This document shows, piece by piece, positions 18,628 through 27,811 of a stretch of 64,000 nt of DNA. Location: NCBI RefSeq assembly GCF_000769115.1, contig NZ_JQZV01000001.1, positions 96,001-160,000 on the forward strand. Reading direction: 5' to 3'. The notes beneath the pieces were generated by a model. That model was not told the origin of the DNA. It worked only from the letters and a program-made list of their open reading frames with translations, and did not search any database. The translations under genes were made by a program, and so were the position numbers. Numbering within the stretch: position 1 is the stretch's first letter; each line of letters starts with the position of its first letter. This stretch comes from Porphyromonas canoris (GTDB taxonomy: Bacteria; Bacteroidota; Bacteroidia; Bacteroidales; Porphyromonadaceae).

Positions 18628-19383
18628 TTATCGCTGCTTCACTGCCTCATACATTATAATACCGCCCGCAACGGAAACATTGAGAGAACCGATCTCTCCT
18701 AATAGAGGAATGGAAACCAATTCATCTGCCAATTCCATCGTCAAAGGAGAAAGCCCTGTATCTTCTGCTCCCAAAACCAAAGCAAGAGGACCGGTGTAGT
18801 TACCCTTTGTATAGGTAAGATCACTCTTCTCGGTGGCTCCAATGATGCGCACACCACTATCTTTCAAATAGTGAAGAATATCTCCCATGGTTCGTTCTCG
18901 ACAAACGGCTATACGACTAAGAGCTCCGGCAGAAGTCTTTATGGCATCTCCATTTACAGAGACGGCATTCTGCTCCGCTATCACAATAGCATCTACCGCA
19001 GCACACTCGCAAGTCCGGGCAATTGCACCAAAGTTCCGAACATCCGTTATTCCGTCCAAAACTACAATAAAAGGATCCAATCCCTCTTCATAAAGGACCG
19101 GAATCACTTCGTGCAAACGATAATATGTTGTAGAGGCCTTAAATGCTATAACCCCTTGGTGATTTTTACGAGTAAGACGATCGAGCTTCTCAACCGGCAC
19201 TTTCCGTATAGGAATACTGCGCTCACCGACTGCTGTAAGAAGAGTTTGCATCAGATCACTTCTACTCTCTCTACGTACAAATATCTTATCCAACTCCTGC
19301 CCGGCTTCAAGAGCCTCTATCACGGCACGAAGTCCAAATATCATTTCGCTATCTTTTACTGCCATACGAATCTGTTTTATCAT
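18628..19383 (-). CDS. rlmB: 23S rRNA (guanosine-2251-2'-O)-methyltransferase
   Basis: 251 residues, SPOUT-class TrmH/RlmB methyltransferase. The substrate-binding N-terminal domain (EMIFGLRAVIEALEAG) is followed by the knot motifs LDGITDVRNFGAIARTCECA, ALVLGAEDTGLSP and LGEIGSLNVSVAGGIIMYEA. The ATG at 19383 overlaps the recN stop as ATGA, favouring it over an in-frame ATG 13 codons later. RlmB methylates G2251 in the peptidyl-tRNA site of 23S rRNA; paralogues modify other guanosines, so the exact target is inferred. Confidence 0.92.
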   Translation of the reverse strand: MIKQIRMAVKDSEMIFGLRAVIEALEAGQELDKIFVRRESRSDLMQTLLTAVGERSIPIRKVPVEKLDRLTRKNHQGVIAFKASTTYYRLHEVIPVLYEEGLDPFIVVLDGITDVRNFGAIARTCECAAVDAIVIAEQNAVSVNGDAIKTSAGALSRIAVCRERTMGDILHYLKDSGVRIIGATEKSDLTYTKGNYTGPLALVLGAEDTGLSPLTMELADELVSIPLLGEIGSLNVSVAGGIIMYEAVKQR

Positions 19384-21056
19384 TTATACTGTTTGAGAAG
19401 CACCTTTGCATTATGGATAGCTTCGTCCGTCAGGACACTTCCACTAAGCATTGAAGCGATCTCTTTTTCTCTCTCTTCGTAGGAGAGATGATCTATATGA
19501 GTATTATACTCTCCTTGTTCATCTTGCCTCTTAAATACTCGAAGCTGCTCTTGTGCCAATGCCGCAATCTGAGGCAAATGTGTTATGGTAACGACCTGTA
19601 CTCGATGCCCCAGGTCCTTCATCATCAAACCCATTCTTTCCGCGATCTGCCCACTGACTCCGGTATCAATCTCATCGAATATGATTGTAGGAAGAGTGGA
19701 GTGTAGTGCTATTATGGCTTTCAGAGCAAGCATAAAGCGAGAAATCTCTCCGCCGGAAGCTATTTCATTGATCGGACGAAGCTCGGAACGATTATTTGCA
19801 GAAAATAAAAAGCGAACCTTGTCCATCCCATTTTCAGAGAGACTACCCTCTTCCCAATCCACCTCTATCCGGAATAATGCTCCTGCAACACCAAGTTGTT
19901 TAAGCTCTCTTTCAAGAGGTTCGGAGAGACTTTTTGCCGCCTCTACTCTGGACAGATGAAGCTCTCTTGCAGTAGCCAATACCTCGGCATAAGCTACATT
20001 CACAGCCTGAGCCATATCTTCAAGTTCACTTGAGCCGTTTTCTATCGCACTGAGAGACTTCCTGTAACTCTCTTGCAGTTCAAGCAACTCTTTTGTATTC
20101 TCTTTCTTATGCTTGTGAAGGAGTGTCTGTATGACATCCATCCGTTGAGTCAGCTCTTCAACCTGAGCAGGATTCGCACTAAAAGCATCCATCTTTTGGG
20201 CACACTCTCTGGACAACTCCTTCAATTCTATCTTGACACTCTCCAATCGCTCTGCATACCCCTCTGCATCTGTCCAGTAAGAGAGAACACCCTGCATAGC
20301 TTTGGCAGCATCCTCTATCTGAGAAAGAGCAGAAGGGACTTCGTCTGCATCGGATAGATATGCAACCTTTCCGATTGCTTCCGTTATCTCCTGTGAGTGC
20401 TGCGCCTGCGACAGTATGCTCTGAATCTGCTCCTCTTCCAGCGGTTTAAGGGAAGCCTCGGCAAGTTGGCGATACTGATACTCTATGTACTCACGTTCGC
20501 TACTTTGCCTTTGCAACTCTTGCGTTCTTCTCTCCAAAGCTTTTTTTAGAGATTTGTAGAGTTGGAGCTGTTCCCTGTAACGAGAAAGTATCTCTCTGTT
20601 TTGCCCGACAACATCAAGCACGGAGATCTGAAAGGAAGACTCTCCTATCAGCATATTGTTGTGCTGAGAATGGATATCTATCAATCGCTCTCCGAGAGTT
20701 CTCATCTGTTGAGCGGTTACCGGGGTATCATTTATGAAAGCCCTGCTCTTACCGGAAGCCAAGATCTCTCGACGGAAAGTGCAGGTATCGTCCTCTGCAT
20801 CCAAATCTTCCTTATTCAATATCTCCTTGATATCGGAAAGGAATGAAATATCAAACGTTGCTTCGACAACACTTTTTGTCTCTCCTTCTCGAATGGTCTT
20901 AACATCTGCCCGACCTCCAAGTATCAAGGCGATAGCTCCCAAAAGAACAGATTTTCCGGCTCCGGTTTCCCCTGTGATGGAGGTCATTCCGGAAGTAAAA
21001 TCAATCCTTGTTTCCTTAATGAGAATAAAGTTCTTAATGTAGAGAGACGTTATCAT
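19380..21056 (-). CDS. recN: DNA repair protein RecN
   Basis: 558 residues; SMC-like ATPase of double-strand-break repair. Walker A GETGAGKSVLLGAI is near residue 30, followed by a long internal coiled coil (about 150-370). The signature NEIASGGEISRFMLALKAI and Walker B PTIIFDEIDTGVSG lie near the C-terminus, with VTHLPQIAA nearby. It starts 10 bp after the DUF4835 gene and couples to rlmB by an ATGA overlap. Confidence 0.97.
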   Translation of the reverse strand: MITSLYIKNFILIKETRIDFTSGMTSITGETGAGKSVLLGAIALILGGRADVKTIREGETKSVVEATFDISFLSDIKEILNKEDLDAEDDTCTFRREILASGKSRAFINDTPVTAQQMRTLGERLIDIHSQHNNMLIGESSFQISVLDVVGQNREILSRYREQLQLYKSLKKALERRTQELQRQSSEREYIEYQYRQLAEASLKPLEEEQIQSILSQAQHSQEITEAIGKVAYLSDADEVPSALSQIEDAAKAMQGVLSYWTDAEGYAERLESVKIELKELSRECAQKMDAFSANPAQVEELTQRMDVIQTLLHKHKKENTKELLELQESYRKSLSAIENGSSELEDMAQAVNVAYAEVLATARELHLSRVEAAKSLSEPLERELKQLGVAGALFRIEVDWEEGSLSENGMDKVRFLFSANNRSELRPINEIASGGEISRFMLALKAIIALHSTLPTIIFDEIDTGVSGQIAERMGLMMKDLGHRVQVVTITHLPQIAALAQEQLRVFKRQDEQGEYNTHIDHLSYEEREKEIASMLSGSVLTDEAIHNAKVLLKQYK

Positions 21057-21065
21057 AATACTTGT

Positions 21066-21914
21066 CTACAAATGTAGCGTTTTTGTCGGGAACAATCTCT
21101 TTATGAGAGCCACAACTTTAGGCTCTTTACCCATAAGTCGGATCACCTCATCCACTTTAGCATCTTCCCATATCCAAAGCCACGAACCCTTTTCGGAAGA
21201 AATCTCAAAAGCCTCCAAACTTTTTCTTATCTCATCTTTTGCCTGCTCCGAATGCTCCATAAGATGATCCAGTCCCTTACGATGATAAAGATACCAGACA
21301 GGCAACAGCTGCTCCGAAAGGTCTGTAACCAACGTAAATCTGTTCTTGGAAAGAGTGTTGGCATCCCATCCATTCCATTCTCCACGAGAGGCAGCATTCT
21401 TGGCAAGAGTGGTAGCTCGTCTCAAGTGAGCTACTCCTCCATTTTCTTCAAAACTCGAAAGCCAAAGTCCCAAAGCAATCTCTCTGTAAAAAGACAGGAG
21501 TGCCTCAAGTTGGGATGTAGGTTCTTGCTGATAAGCTATAATTGTTCGAGAAGACTGATAATCAAAAACGACCTCTTTATCGTACCACTTGAAAAGAGTG
21601 CTGTATGCGGAAGAGTGATACACCGGACGCCTCACGTCTATGGTTATATCCGCCACTATACGAGAAGAAGCAACCTGCCTGGGGTAGATTGTCAGCAAAG
21701 CCATAGGGATCGGTACCTCTATCTGCCTCTCCCCGGCATTAAGATAAGAAAGGCTCTCTCTTTCCAAGCTGTTCATCGCCTGCCTTTGGTGAGACGGCAA
21801 AGCGGAGGCATCGATACGCACAGAAAAGAACTGTGCCGAACTTTGTGCCTCTATCTCTTTGATGGAAAAAGAGACAAGCAAAGAGAAAAAGAGCAAGAGC
21901 CTTGAGAGTCTCAT
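21066..21914 (-). CDS. DUF4835 exported protein
   Basis: 282 residues with a signal peptide (MRLSRLLLFFSLLVSFSIKEIEAQ). The DUF4835 family of Bacteroidetes is recognised by the central YSTLFKWYDKEVVFDYQ, the adjacent LEALLSFYREIALGLWLSSFEENGG, and the C-terminal NRFTLVTDLSEQLLPVWYLYHRKGLDHL. It is probably periplasmic; no activity is known. The start codon abuts the coaBC stop (shared base at 21914). Its position between coaBC and recN is the common phylum arrangement. Confidence 0.88.
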   Translation of the reverse strand: MRLSRLLLFFSLLVSFSIKEIEAQSSAQFFSVRIDASALPSHQRQAMNSLERESLSYLNAGERQIEVPIPMALLTIYPRQVASSRIVADITIDVRRPVYHSSAYSTLFKWYDKEVVFDYQSSRTIIAYQQEPTSQLEALLSFYREIALGLWLSSFEENGGVAHLRRATTLAKNAASRGEWNGWDANTLSKNRFTLVTDLSEQLLPVWYLYHRKGLDHLMEHSEQAKDEIRKSLEAFEISSEKGSWLWIWEDAKVDEVIRLMGKEPKVVALIKRLFPTKTLHL

Positions 21915-23110
21915 CAGAACAGGATTCGCACTATTTCTTTTGCCACATCGGTTTTAGACATAAGAGGAAGATCATGTCGCTTTCCGTCTGCTTCCAAGAC
22001 CGATACTTTATTGGTATCCACGCCGAACCCGGCACCTTCGTGAGCCATAGAGTTGAGGATGATGGCATCAAGATTTTTACGCTTCATCTTATCCAAAGCG
22101 TATGATGTCCCCTCTTCTGTCTCCAAAGCAAAGCCGATCATCTTTTGATGCGATTGCTTTATGGCTCCGATTCCTGCCGCAATATCCGGATTGGCAATGA
22201 GTTCCAAGTTCCACACCTCTTTCCTCTCTCTTTTGACCTTATCCCCTTCCGGAGAAGCCACTCTATAATCTGCAACTGCTGCACAGAATATGGTAGCATC
22301 CGTCTCTGCATCGAAACAAGAACGAACCGCAGCCTCCATTTCCAAAGCAGAGGTTACTTTAATCAGTTGACTCACCTCTTTATCGGACGGCATCACAGAT
22401 GCAGGACCGGTGATGAATATCACTTCTGCGCCCTCCTCGTGCAACGCTTGAGCCAGAGCCGTTCCCATTTTCCCGCTGGAGTAGTTACCGACAAATCGCA
22501 CCGGGTCTATCTTTTCATGAGTAGGTCCGGACGTTACGATCACTCTTTTTCCTAAAAGTCTTTTCTCTCCGGAAAGAGATTCCGATACCCTGCGGAAGAT
22601 CTCTTCCGGCTCCTCCATACGCCCTTTACCGATAAGTTTGGAGGCAAGAAAACCCTCTTGAGGAGAGATAATGATGCAGCCTCTCTCTTGAAGTCTTTGG
22701 AGATTTTCTTGAGTAGTAGGGTGTGCAAACATATCTAAGTCCATTGCCGGAGCGATATAGACCTTTGCCCTGGTGGAGAGATAGGAGGTGATGAGCATAT
22801 TGTCTGCCACACCGTAAGAGCACTTTGCAATGGTAGAAGCCGAGGCAGGAGCTATGATAAAAGCATCCGCCCACAATCCCAAGTCCACATGGCTGTGCCA
22901 CTGACCGTCTGCCTTGTCGAAAAACTCGGATATGACCGGTGCTTGAGACAGCGTAGCAAGCGTAAGCGGAGAGATAAACTCCTTTGCTGCAGGCGTCATG
23001 ATCACCCGCACTTCCGCGCCGGCTTTCACAAACAGCCTTACAAGAGTGGCGGCTTTATAGGCTGCGATACTTCCTGTTATCCCTATGACGATATGTTTAC
23101 CCTGCATCAT
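21914..23110 (-). CDS. coaBC: Bifunctional phosphopantothenoylcysteine decarboxylase/synthetase
   Basis: 398 residues. The N-terminal flavin-dependent CoaC half has GITGSIAAYKAATLVR, the catalytic His in WHSHVDLGLWADAFIIAPAS, and APAMDLDMFAHP. The C-terminal CoaB half has TSGPTHEKIDPVRFVGNYSSGKMG and AAVADYRV. Together they make 4'-phosphopantetheine from phosphopantothenate and cysteine in CoA synthesis. Where E. coli-type enzymes have the active-site Cys in a LACG motif, this protein reads FLASKLIGKGRM, with Ser instead of Cys; I recall ASG at this place in other Bacteroidetes. Confidence 0.95.
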   Translation of the reverse strand: MMQGKHIVIGITGSIAAYKAATLVRLFVKAGAEVRVIMTPAAKEFISPLTLATLSQAPVISEFFDKADGQWHSHVDLGLWADAFIIAPASASTIAKCSYGVADNMLITSYLSTRAKVYIAPAMDLDMFAHPTTQENLQRLQERGCIIISPQEGFLASKLIGKGRMEEPEEIFRRVSESLSGEKRLLGKRVIVTSGPTHEKIDPVRFVGNYSSGKMGTALAQALHEEGAEVIFITGPASVMPSDKEVSQLIKVTSALEMEAAVRSCFDAETDATIFCAAVADYRVASPEGDKVKRERKEVWNLELIANPDIAAGIGAIKQSHQKMIGFALETEEGTSYALDKMKRKNLDAIILNSMAHEGAGFGVDTNKVSVLEADGKRHDLPLMSKTDVAKEIVRILF

Positions 23111-23113
23111 TTT

Positions 23114-23887
23114 TTATTTCTTTGGTGCGTGTATTTCGGCATACACTTTCATGAACTCCAACTTTGTGTTACGAGGGAAGTCCGAAGACAATATCCAGTC
23201 GTAATATCCGGGATCTCTTTTCAACACTTCGGCAGCAACCTGATTGCGATACTTGCCAAAAGCGATCACTTTTTCATCCTTATCGTTCCACTGCAAACGC
23301 CCTGCGTAATCCACCACACGGCGTTGCTTGGTGTACTCATCCAAGAAATCCACATCTCCTTGCAGGTCATCATATCTGTCGAGCTGCCCTAAAAGGACCT
23401 CATACGTAGCTATCGTATCTGCCTCTGCAGAGTGTGCGTCCACCAGCTCTTTATTGCAGTAAAACTCATAAGCCGCAGCAAGAGTACGCTGTTCTTTCTT
23501 ATGGAATATCACCTGAACATCTATCACTTTTCTGTCGGAGAAGTCCACGGGAATTTCTGCCCTTAGAAACTCCTCCACAAGCATGGGTAAATCGAATCTG
23601 TTGCAGTTGTATCCGCCAAAGTCGCAATTCTCTAAGATACGAGCCAGATCCTTTGCTATGCTTTTGAATGGGGGTTCATCTTTGACATCCTCATCCGATA
23701 TACCGTGCACCGCTGTTGCTTCTGCCGGGATGGGTATTTCGGGGTTGATCCGTCGGGTTTTTGTCTCTGTGTCTCCGTTTGGATAGACCTTGTGAAGAGA
23801 GATCTCCACTATTCGGTCTTTGGTAATATCCGTACCGGTAGTTTCAAGATCGAAAAAAACCAAGGGTCTTTGAAGTTGAAGCTTCAT
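23114..23887 (-). CDS. DEDDh-type 3'-5' exonuclease (DnaQ-like)
   Basis: 257 residues. Exo I FFDLETTGTDITKDRIVEIS near residue 12 carries the Asp and Glu metal ligands, exo II is NCDFGGYNCNRFDLPML, and exo III is DAHSAEADTIATYEVL with the catalytic His and Asp. A C-terminal extension carries AFGKYRNQVAAEVLKRDPGYYDWIL, resembling a DUF3820-like module often fused to such exonucleases. It may act as a proofreading or repair nuclease. It is placed between dnaN and coaBC, 3 bp from the latter. Confidence 0.88.
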   Translation of the reverse strand: MKLQLQRPLVFFDLETTGTDITKDRIVEISLHKVYPNGDTETKTRRINPEIPIPAEATAVHGISDEDVKDEPPFKSIAKDLARILENCDFGGYNCNRFDLPMLVEEFLRAEIPVDFSDRKVIDVQVIFHKKEQRTLAAAYEFYCNKELVDAHSAEADTIATYEVLLGQLDRYDDLQGDVDFLDEYTKQRRVVDYAGRLQWNDKDEKVIAFGKYRNQVAAEVLKRDPGYYDWILSSDFPRNTKLEFMKVYAEIHAPKK

Positions 23888-23972
23888 TTCTCAGTATGTA
23901 TAAGTATATCAAAAAGCAGATACGGAACAGTCTCGAAAGAGCGCTCCGCATCTGCTTCTATTGTTCTGTTCA

Positions 23973-25103
23973 TTACCTCATCAGAGGCATAACCATCGCT
24001 TTCAGCTCTACATTTTCCGGAAGAGAGGCAGGCATTACCAGACCGGGAGCGGTCTTGTCTCCGAGTTTGAACTGAAGAGTATCGGAAAGGTCGAATGTAG
24101 AGAATATGTCAAGAAGATGATTGATCTTGAAGCTTATGATCATATCCTCTCCCGAATAGGATACATCCATATACTCATCCGCAGAGGTGGAGTAGTCTAT
24201 GTCTCGACAGCACATTCTAAGTGCATTTGCCTTGAGATCCAGCTCTACCATTCCCAATGTTTTATCCGAAAACATCGACACACGCCTAAGGGCTGCCACC
24301 GTCTTTTGACGATCCACTTCCAACACGTTAGCCTGTTCTTTCGGAAAGACACTGCGGTAGTTGGGATACTTTCCGGCTATCAGACTGCAACGCAAAGTAA
24401 ATTCATCGCAGCTCATGATCGTATGTTTGTCTCCCACATGAATGTTGATAAGGCTTTCCGGATCCAGCTTCTGCAACAGAAGACGAATAAGCAACGAAGG
24501 CTTTCGCGAGAGAATAAACTCGACCGGAGCAGCAACCTTCACATCGCTGTTGGAGTAAAGCGCGAGAAGAAATCCGTCCGTTCCCACAAAAGAGAGTCTG
24601 TCCTCTCTGGCATCCACACAGATACCGGTTGTGATAGGGCGTGCTTTGTCCTGACTTGTGGCAAATAACGTATAAGCAATTCCCTCGTCCAACACTTTTG
24701 CCGGTACGGCATAGCTCGGAGCATCTTCCCTTAAAGGATCCATCACAGGATATTGATCTGCCGCCTCTGCCCTGTAAACGAATTGTCCGTTAAGGTAAGA
24801 AACCACAGTATTAAGATCGGCTTCGTTGATATCGAAAGTGATAATCTGCTCCGGTATCTCTCTTAAAGGCTCCAGCAAGAAAGCACTCTTGACTGCAAAA
24901 GAGAAGTCATCTCCCTCTTGTTCATCCAGATCCATCCATGTTTCAAGTCTGTTTTCCCCATCGGAAGAAGCCAAAAAGAGCTTTCCGGCACGCACTTCAA
25001 ACAGAACGCTTTCTAAGATTGGCACACTGTTCCGTGATGCAATAAGGCGGCTGAGTATCTGAAGTTGCGCATGAAGCTTTGTGTTTGAGACCTTAAATTT
25101 CAT
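23973..25103 (-). CDS. dnaN: DNA polymerase III beta subunit (sliding clamp)
   Basis: 376 residues; three repeated clamp domains. Recognisable parts are MKFKVSNTKLHAQLQILSRLI at the N-terminus, GKYPNYRSVFP in the centre and the terminal KLGDKTAPGLVMPA/AMVMPLMR, the conserved M-P-hydrophobic end. It rings DNA and tethers polymerase III. It is the first gene of the dnaN-to-dapA cluster, with a leader of about 165 nt and a -7 box at 25276-25283. Confidence 0.97.
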   Translation of the reverse strand: MKFKVSNTKLHAQLQILSRLIASRNSVPILESVLFEVRAGKLFLASSDGENRLETWMDLDEQEGDDFSFAVKSAFLLEPLREIPEQIITFDINEADLNTVVSYLNGQFVYRAEAADQYPVMDPLREDAPSYAVPAKVLDEGIAYTLFATSQDKARPITTGICVDAREDRLSFVGTDGFLLALYSNSDVKVAAPVEFILSRKPSLLIRLLLQKLDPESLINIHVGDKHTIMSCDEFTLRCSLIAGKYPNYRSVFPKEQANVLEVDRQKTVAALRRVSMFSDKTLGMVELDLKANALRMCCRDIDYSTSADEYMDVSYSGEDMIISFKINHLLDIFSTFDLSDTLQFKLGDKTAPGLVMPASLPENVELKAMVMPLMR

Positions 25104-25275
25104 ATATGTAGATATTTAGTTTAATTCTTCACGACCATTCCTCCCGTCTGTTTTCAGGAGTCTTTACCCGGAGATCTCTTGCCCTCGGTTGCCGTACAAC
25201 TCTTCCAAAATCAAGGATATAAGAGGCAGAAACAGAGGAGACATCACGTTGTTTTCGTACAAGGATCTCAAAGAA

Positions 25276-25283
25276 CAAATATA
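25276..25283 (-). promoter_or_regulatory. Candidate -7 box of dnaN
   Basis: Minus-strand TATATTTG about 170 bp upstream of dnaN. A partial -33 match (TTG, 19 nt further upstream) is present. Confidence 0.5.
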
Positions 25284-25386
25284 CATAAATTGGTCGGATG
25301 GGCAATTATTGTAAGTGAGGATGTCCTTAACTCCAATACAAAAGAGGAACTTGTATGGTTTGAATATTTTTTACTCTTGTGTACCA

Positions 25387-26679
25387 CTAATCTCTCAAGC
25401 AGCCAAGAGGAATTACTTTGACACCATCTGTGCGAGTATATGCCATTTGTCCTCCGGTCAGAATTATCAATAAATCGGGTTCTCGTATAGGCATCTGCCG
25501 CTCTTGTTTGTTGTGTTCTCGGATGAGTCGTTTAAGTTCCAGCAGATGCTCAGCTCCCATATCTATTTCTTTGCTTCCAAGTTTACATTCTATAAGCGCA
25601 TATCTACCATCCTCAAGATGAAGTACTATATCGGCTTCAAGCCCATAACGATCATTATAGTATGAGACATGACTGTTTACATCCATGGTGTAAGCCCTGA
25701 GATCTCGTACACACATCTGTTCAAATATGAAGCCGAATGTTTTTAGCTGAACCGACAACGCCTCCGGAGACATCCCGAGCAGTGCGACAGCAATTGACGG
25801 ATCGCAAAAACTTCGTTTGGGAGAGCTTCTAATAGCGGTTTTACTCCGGATCGCCGGGCTCCATGCGTCTATATTCTGTATGACAAAAAGGTTCTCCAAG
25901 GCTCTTTCATAATCATTGAACGTATCCATGGACAAACAGACTTCTCCGGAAGCCGTAATATCAGACAAAAGTGTAGTTTTCTTTGCGAGAGTGGATATAT
26001 TACGAGCATACGAACGTAACAGGAAATCTGCGGTCTTTGTATCTCTCTGCCGTCCATCTATGCGTGAAATATCCTCACTGCAAACCGTGCGTACATAATT
26101 TTTTGCAATAAGCAGCTGTGCCTTATGTGAGCGGGCAAAAAGAGAGGCAGGCCAACCTCCCCGAGAAGCGGCGAATATAAGATCTTCTATACTCATTTTT
26201 GATGTTTTACCATCGATATCGTAGTTCGGATCATTGAATAGATTTCGCAGGGAGACTTCCCCTGCTGAGTCCCCGGACTCCCATAAACTCATTGGAAACA
26301 TCTTCATACGAGCTATTCGTCCTGTGCCGGAGTGTAGGATTTTGCTTTTTTCTATCGCATTAGACCCGGTGAGGATAAACTGACCGGGCAATCCACGCTC
26401 ATCGACTTGAGTACGAACCGCATCCCATAAAACCGGAGCATCCTGCCATTCGTCTATAAGCCGAGGCACATCTCCTTTGAGCAATAATGAGGGCTTGGAA
26501 GTCGCAGTAGCAAGATACTCTTCTCTCATATCAGTATCCTGCATTTTGATAATGCTTTTGGCAAACTGCGCTGCCGTGGTTGTTTTACCGCACCATTTCG
26601 GACCTTCTATCAGCACCGCACCAAAGGCATCGAGAAGATCTTGAAGCATTGCATCGGCTGTTCTTTGAAAGTATTCCAT
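25387..26679 (-). CDS. AAA-family ATPase with DUF4143 domain
   Basis: 430 residues. The N-terminal AAA_14 ATPase has Walker A GPKWCGKTTTAAQFAKS (about 24-40), Walker B PRLIDEWQDAPVLWD and sensor FILTGSNA. The C-terminal DUF4143 half carries the nuclease-fold-like strand DRYGLEADIVLHLEDGRYALIECKLG. These proteins are frequent singletons in Bacteroidetes; proposed links to defence or toxin-antitoxin roles are unproven. A near-consensus promoter (26699-26729) abuts a 23-bp tandem repeat array. Confidence 0.88.
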   Translation of the reverse strand: MEYFQRTADAMLQDLLDAFGAVLIEGPKWCGKTTTAAQFAKSIIKMQDTDMREEYLATATSKPSLLLKGDVPRLIDEWQDAPVLWDAVRTQVDERGLPGQFILTGSNAIEKSKILHSGTGRIARMKMFPMSLWESGDSAGEVSLRNLFNDPNYDIDGKTSKMSIEDLIFAASRGGWPASLFARSHKAQLLIAKNYVRTVCSEDISRIDGRQRDTKTADFLLRSYARNISTLAKKTTLLSDITASGEVCLSMDTFNDYERALENLFVIQNIDAWSPAIRSKTAIRSSPKRSFCDPSIAVALLGMSPEALSVQLKTFGFIFEQMCVRDLRAYTMDVNSHVSYYNDRYGLEADIVLHLEDGRYALIECKLGSKEIDMGAEHLLELKRLIREHNKQERQMPIREPDLLIILTGGQMAYTRTDGVKVIPLGCLRD

Positions 26680-26698
26680 ATACTGAATATTATAAAGG

Positions 26699-26729
26699 CA
26701 AATGTACGAAAAGAGTTTCTTTCAGCAAA
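26699..26729 (-). promoter_or_regulatory. Promoter of the DUF4143 ATPase gene
   Basis: Read on the minus strand: TTTG (26726-26729), 19-nt spacer, TACATTTG (26699-26706), a full Bacteroidetes-type promoter starting 20 bp upstream of the gene. The leader is therefore very short. The first 23-bp repeat begins only 2 bp beyond the -33 box. Confidence 0.78.
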
Positions 26730-26731
26730 TT

Positions 26732-26820
26732 CATTCGGTGTTTTTGTGGCATTTCATTCGGTGTTTTTGTGGCATTTCATTCGGTGTTTTTGTGGCATTT
26801 CATTCGGTGTTTTTGCGGTT
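26732..26820. repeat. 23-bp tandem repeat array upstream of the DUF4143 ATPase promoter
   Basis: The unit begins CATTCGGTGTTTTTGTGG and ends CATTT. It starts at 26732, 26755, 26778 and 26801; the first three copies are identical and the fourth changes after GTTTTTG. The unit matches 19 of 23 bases of 36293-36315 inside dispersed element R2. Confidence 0.93.
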
Positions 26821-27089
26821 TGTCCGCTATCTTTTCTCTAGGGATAATCTTCTTCCCTCTATGCAAGTTTTCTAAAATTGAAATACTCTATGTTCATTTG
26901 GAGGAGGTTGTTCGGATCAATGCTGTCGGGGAAGCTTTGCCCGTCTGCCAAACAACTGTTTATCGAACCCACCCGCTATATTTACTTCGATACTATTAGT
27001 AGCGTCAATATGGTGTTTCTACAGACAGGTTTGTTATTGAACCTATCGGGTGCTTTTGAAGCCCTCATAAGGAGTTTTTCCGAAGCTCT

Positions 27090-27632
27090 ATTTTTATATA
27101 TTCCATCCCGAAAAATACTCCTTTTTTTCTTGCTCTCTATTTTGATCGGAGGGGTCATTTTCAGAGCACGACCAAACTGTTAAATCAGGGCTGTTTTATT
27201 AACACAATTTCTGATACCTATTAAGCAAAAACGCTAAACGAGCATATTGTTTCGGCTTAACGTGTTTAATTTTTCAACGAACACGTTTAGTGATTTCATT
27301 AAACACGTTTACCGGATTCGATTAACGTGTTTAGCTAAAATAACTAAGGCGCTAATAATCAGACTGCTATGTGTTTTCACCCTAAAAAGCACCTAAAAAG
27401 GAGAATTTCTTTATTAGGAAACGTTTACAGAAAAGAGTGTTAAAATTCACACCTATTAACGCGAAAAAGCCCCATGAAATGGACTGAGAAAAAATTTTTT
27501 CCAAATTCGCGATTTTCAGTAAAACCCTGATTAAAAACCTATTACAACGGCTGATTGATTTGATCTTCAAGAAGAGAGAGACGAAAGAGGTACCTGAGAG
27601 GAGAAAATTAACAGCTCCGTTTTTATATAAAA
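27090..27632 (+). repeat. Dispersed non-coding element, copy R1 (full length, 543 bp)
   Basis: It starts with ATTTTTATATATTCCATCCC and ends with CCGTTTTTATATAAAA. Internal landmarks shared with R2 and R3 are: ATTTTGATCGGAGG; TCAGAGCA followed by GACC; GGGCTGTTTTATTAACAC; and the pair GAAAAAGCCCCAT and GAGAAAAAATTTTTTCCAAA. A 22-bp periodic ACGT-containing array (27259-27333) lies in the middle. No open frame is conserved among copies. Confidence 0.9.
27259..27333. repeat. 22-bp periodic ACACGTTTA/ACGTGTTTA array within R1
   Basis: AACGTGTTTA (27259-27268), ACACGTTTA (27281-27289), ACACGTTTA (27303-27311) and AACGTGTTTA (27324-27333) end at spacings of 21, 22 and 22 bp. The motif appears in both orientations, so the block also contains inverted repeats. 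Confidence 0.8.
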
Positions 27633-27705
27633 GCTCCCTGAAAATGCTGTTTTTTTTGCCCTCGTCAAAGCAGTTGAAAAGTGATAAAAACAGCCTCGTT
27701 TTGGT

Positions 27706-27760
27706 ACAAAAAAGAAGCTGCGCCTTATCCGCTCCGAAAATGGCAGACAAGGCGCAGCTT
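27706..27760 (-). terminator. Terminator of the TlpA-like lipoprotein gene
   Basis: On the minus strand AAGCTGCGCCTTGTC and GATAAGGCGCAGCTT form a long stem, followed by CTTTTTTG. It lies 50-100 bp after the stop at 27812. Confidence 0.88.
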
Positions 27761-27811
27761 ATTTATCCTTTTAGACCTTCCCGAAGATCGGGGCAGGCTC
27801 TTCAGGAGATC

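Larger units (their letters stand above)
26707..27701. other. Gene-free, repeat-rich region between the ATPase and TlpA genes
   Basis: About 1 kb with no credible gene. It contains the 23-bp array, about 270 bp of unrecognised DNA (26821-27089) and dispersed element R1. An open frame at 26878-27183 partly translates the repeat and is not considered a gene. Confidence 0.75.

Noticed and set aside
26878..27183. A 101-codon plus-strand open frame sharing FLYIPSRKIL with a frame at 45732-46139
   Set aside because: The shared peptide is just the translation of the left end of elements R1 and R3; R2 does not keep the frame, so it is not a conserved protein.
27090..27632. Insertion sequence
   Set aside because: No transposase frame, no clear terminal inverted repeats of IS type and no obvious target duplication; described instead as a dispersed non-coding element.
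27382..27750. 122-codon minus-strand frame across R1
   Set aside because: Phe/Leu/Lys-rich translation of AT-rich repeat DNA, with no start signal and no counterpart in R2 or R3.
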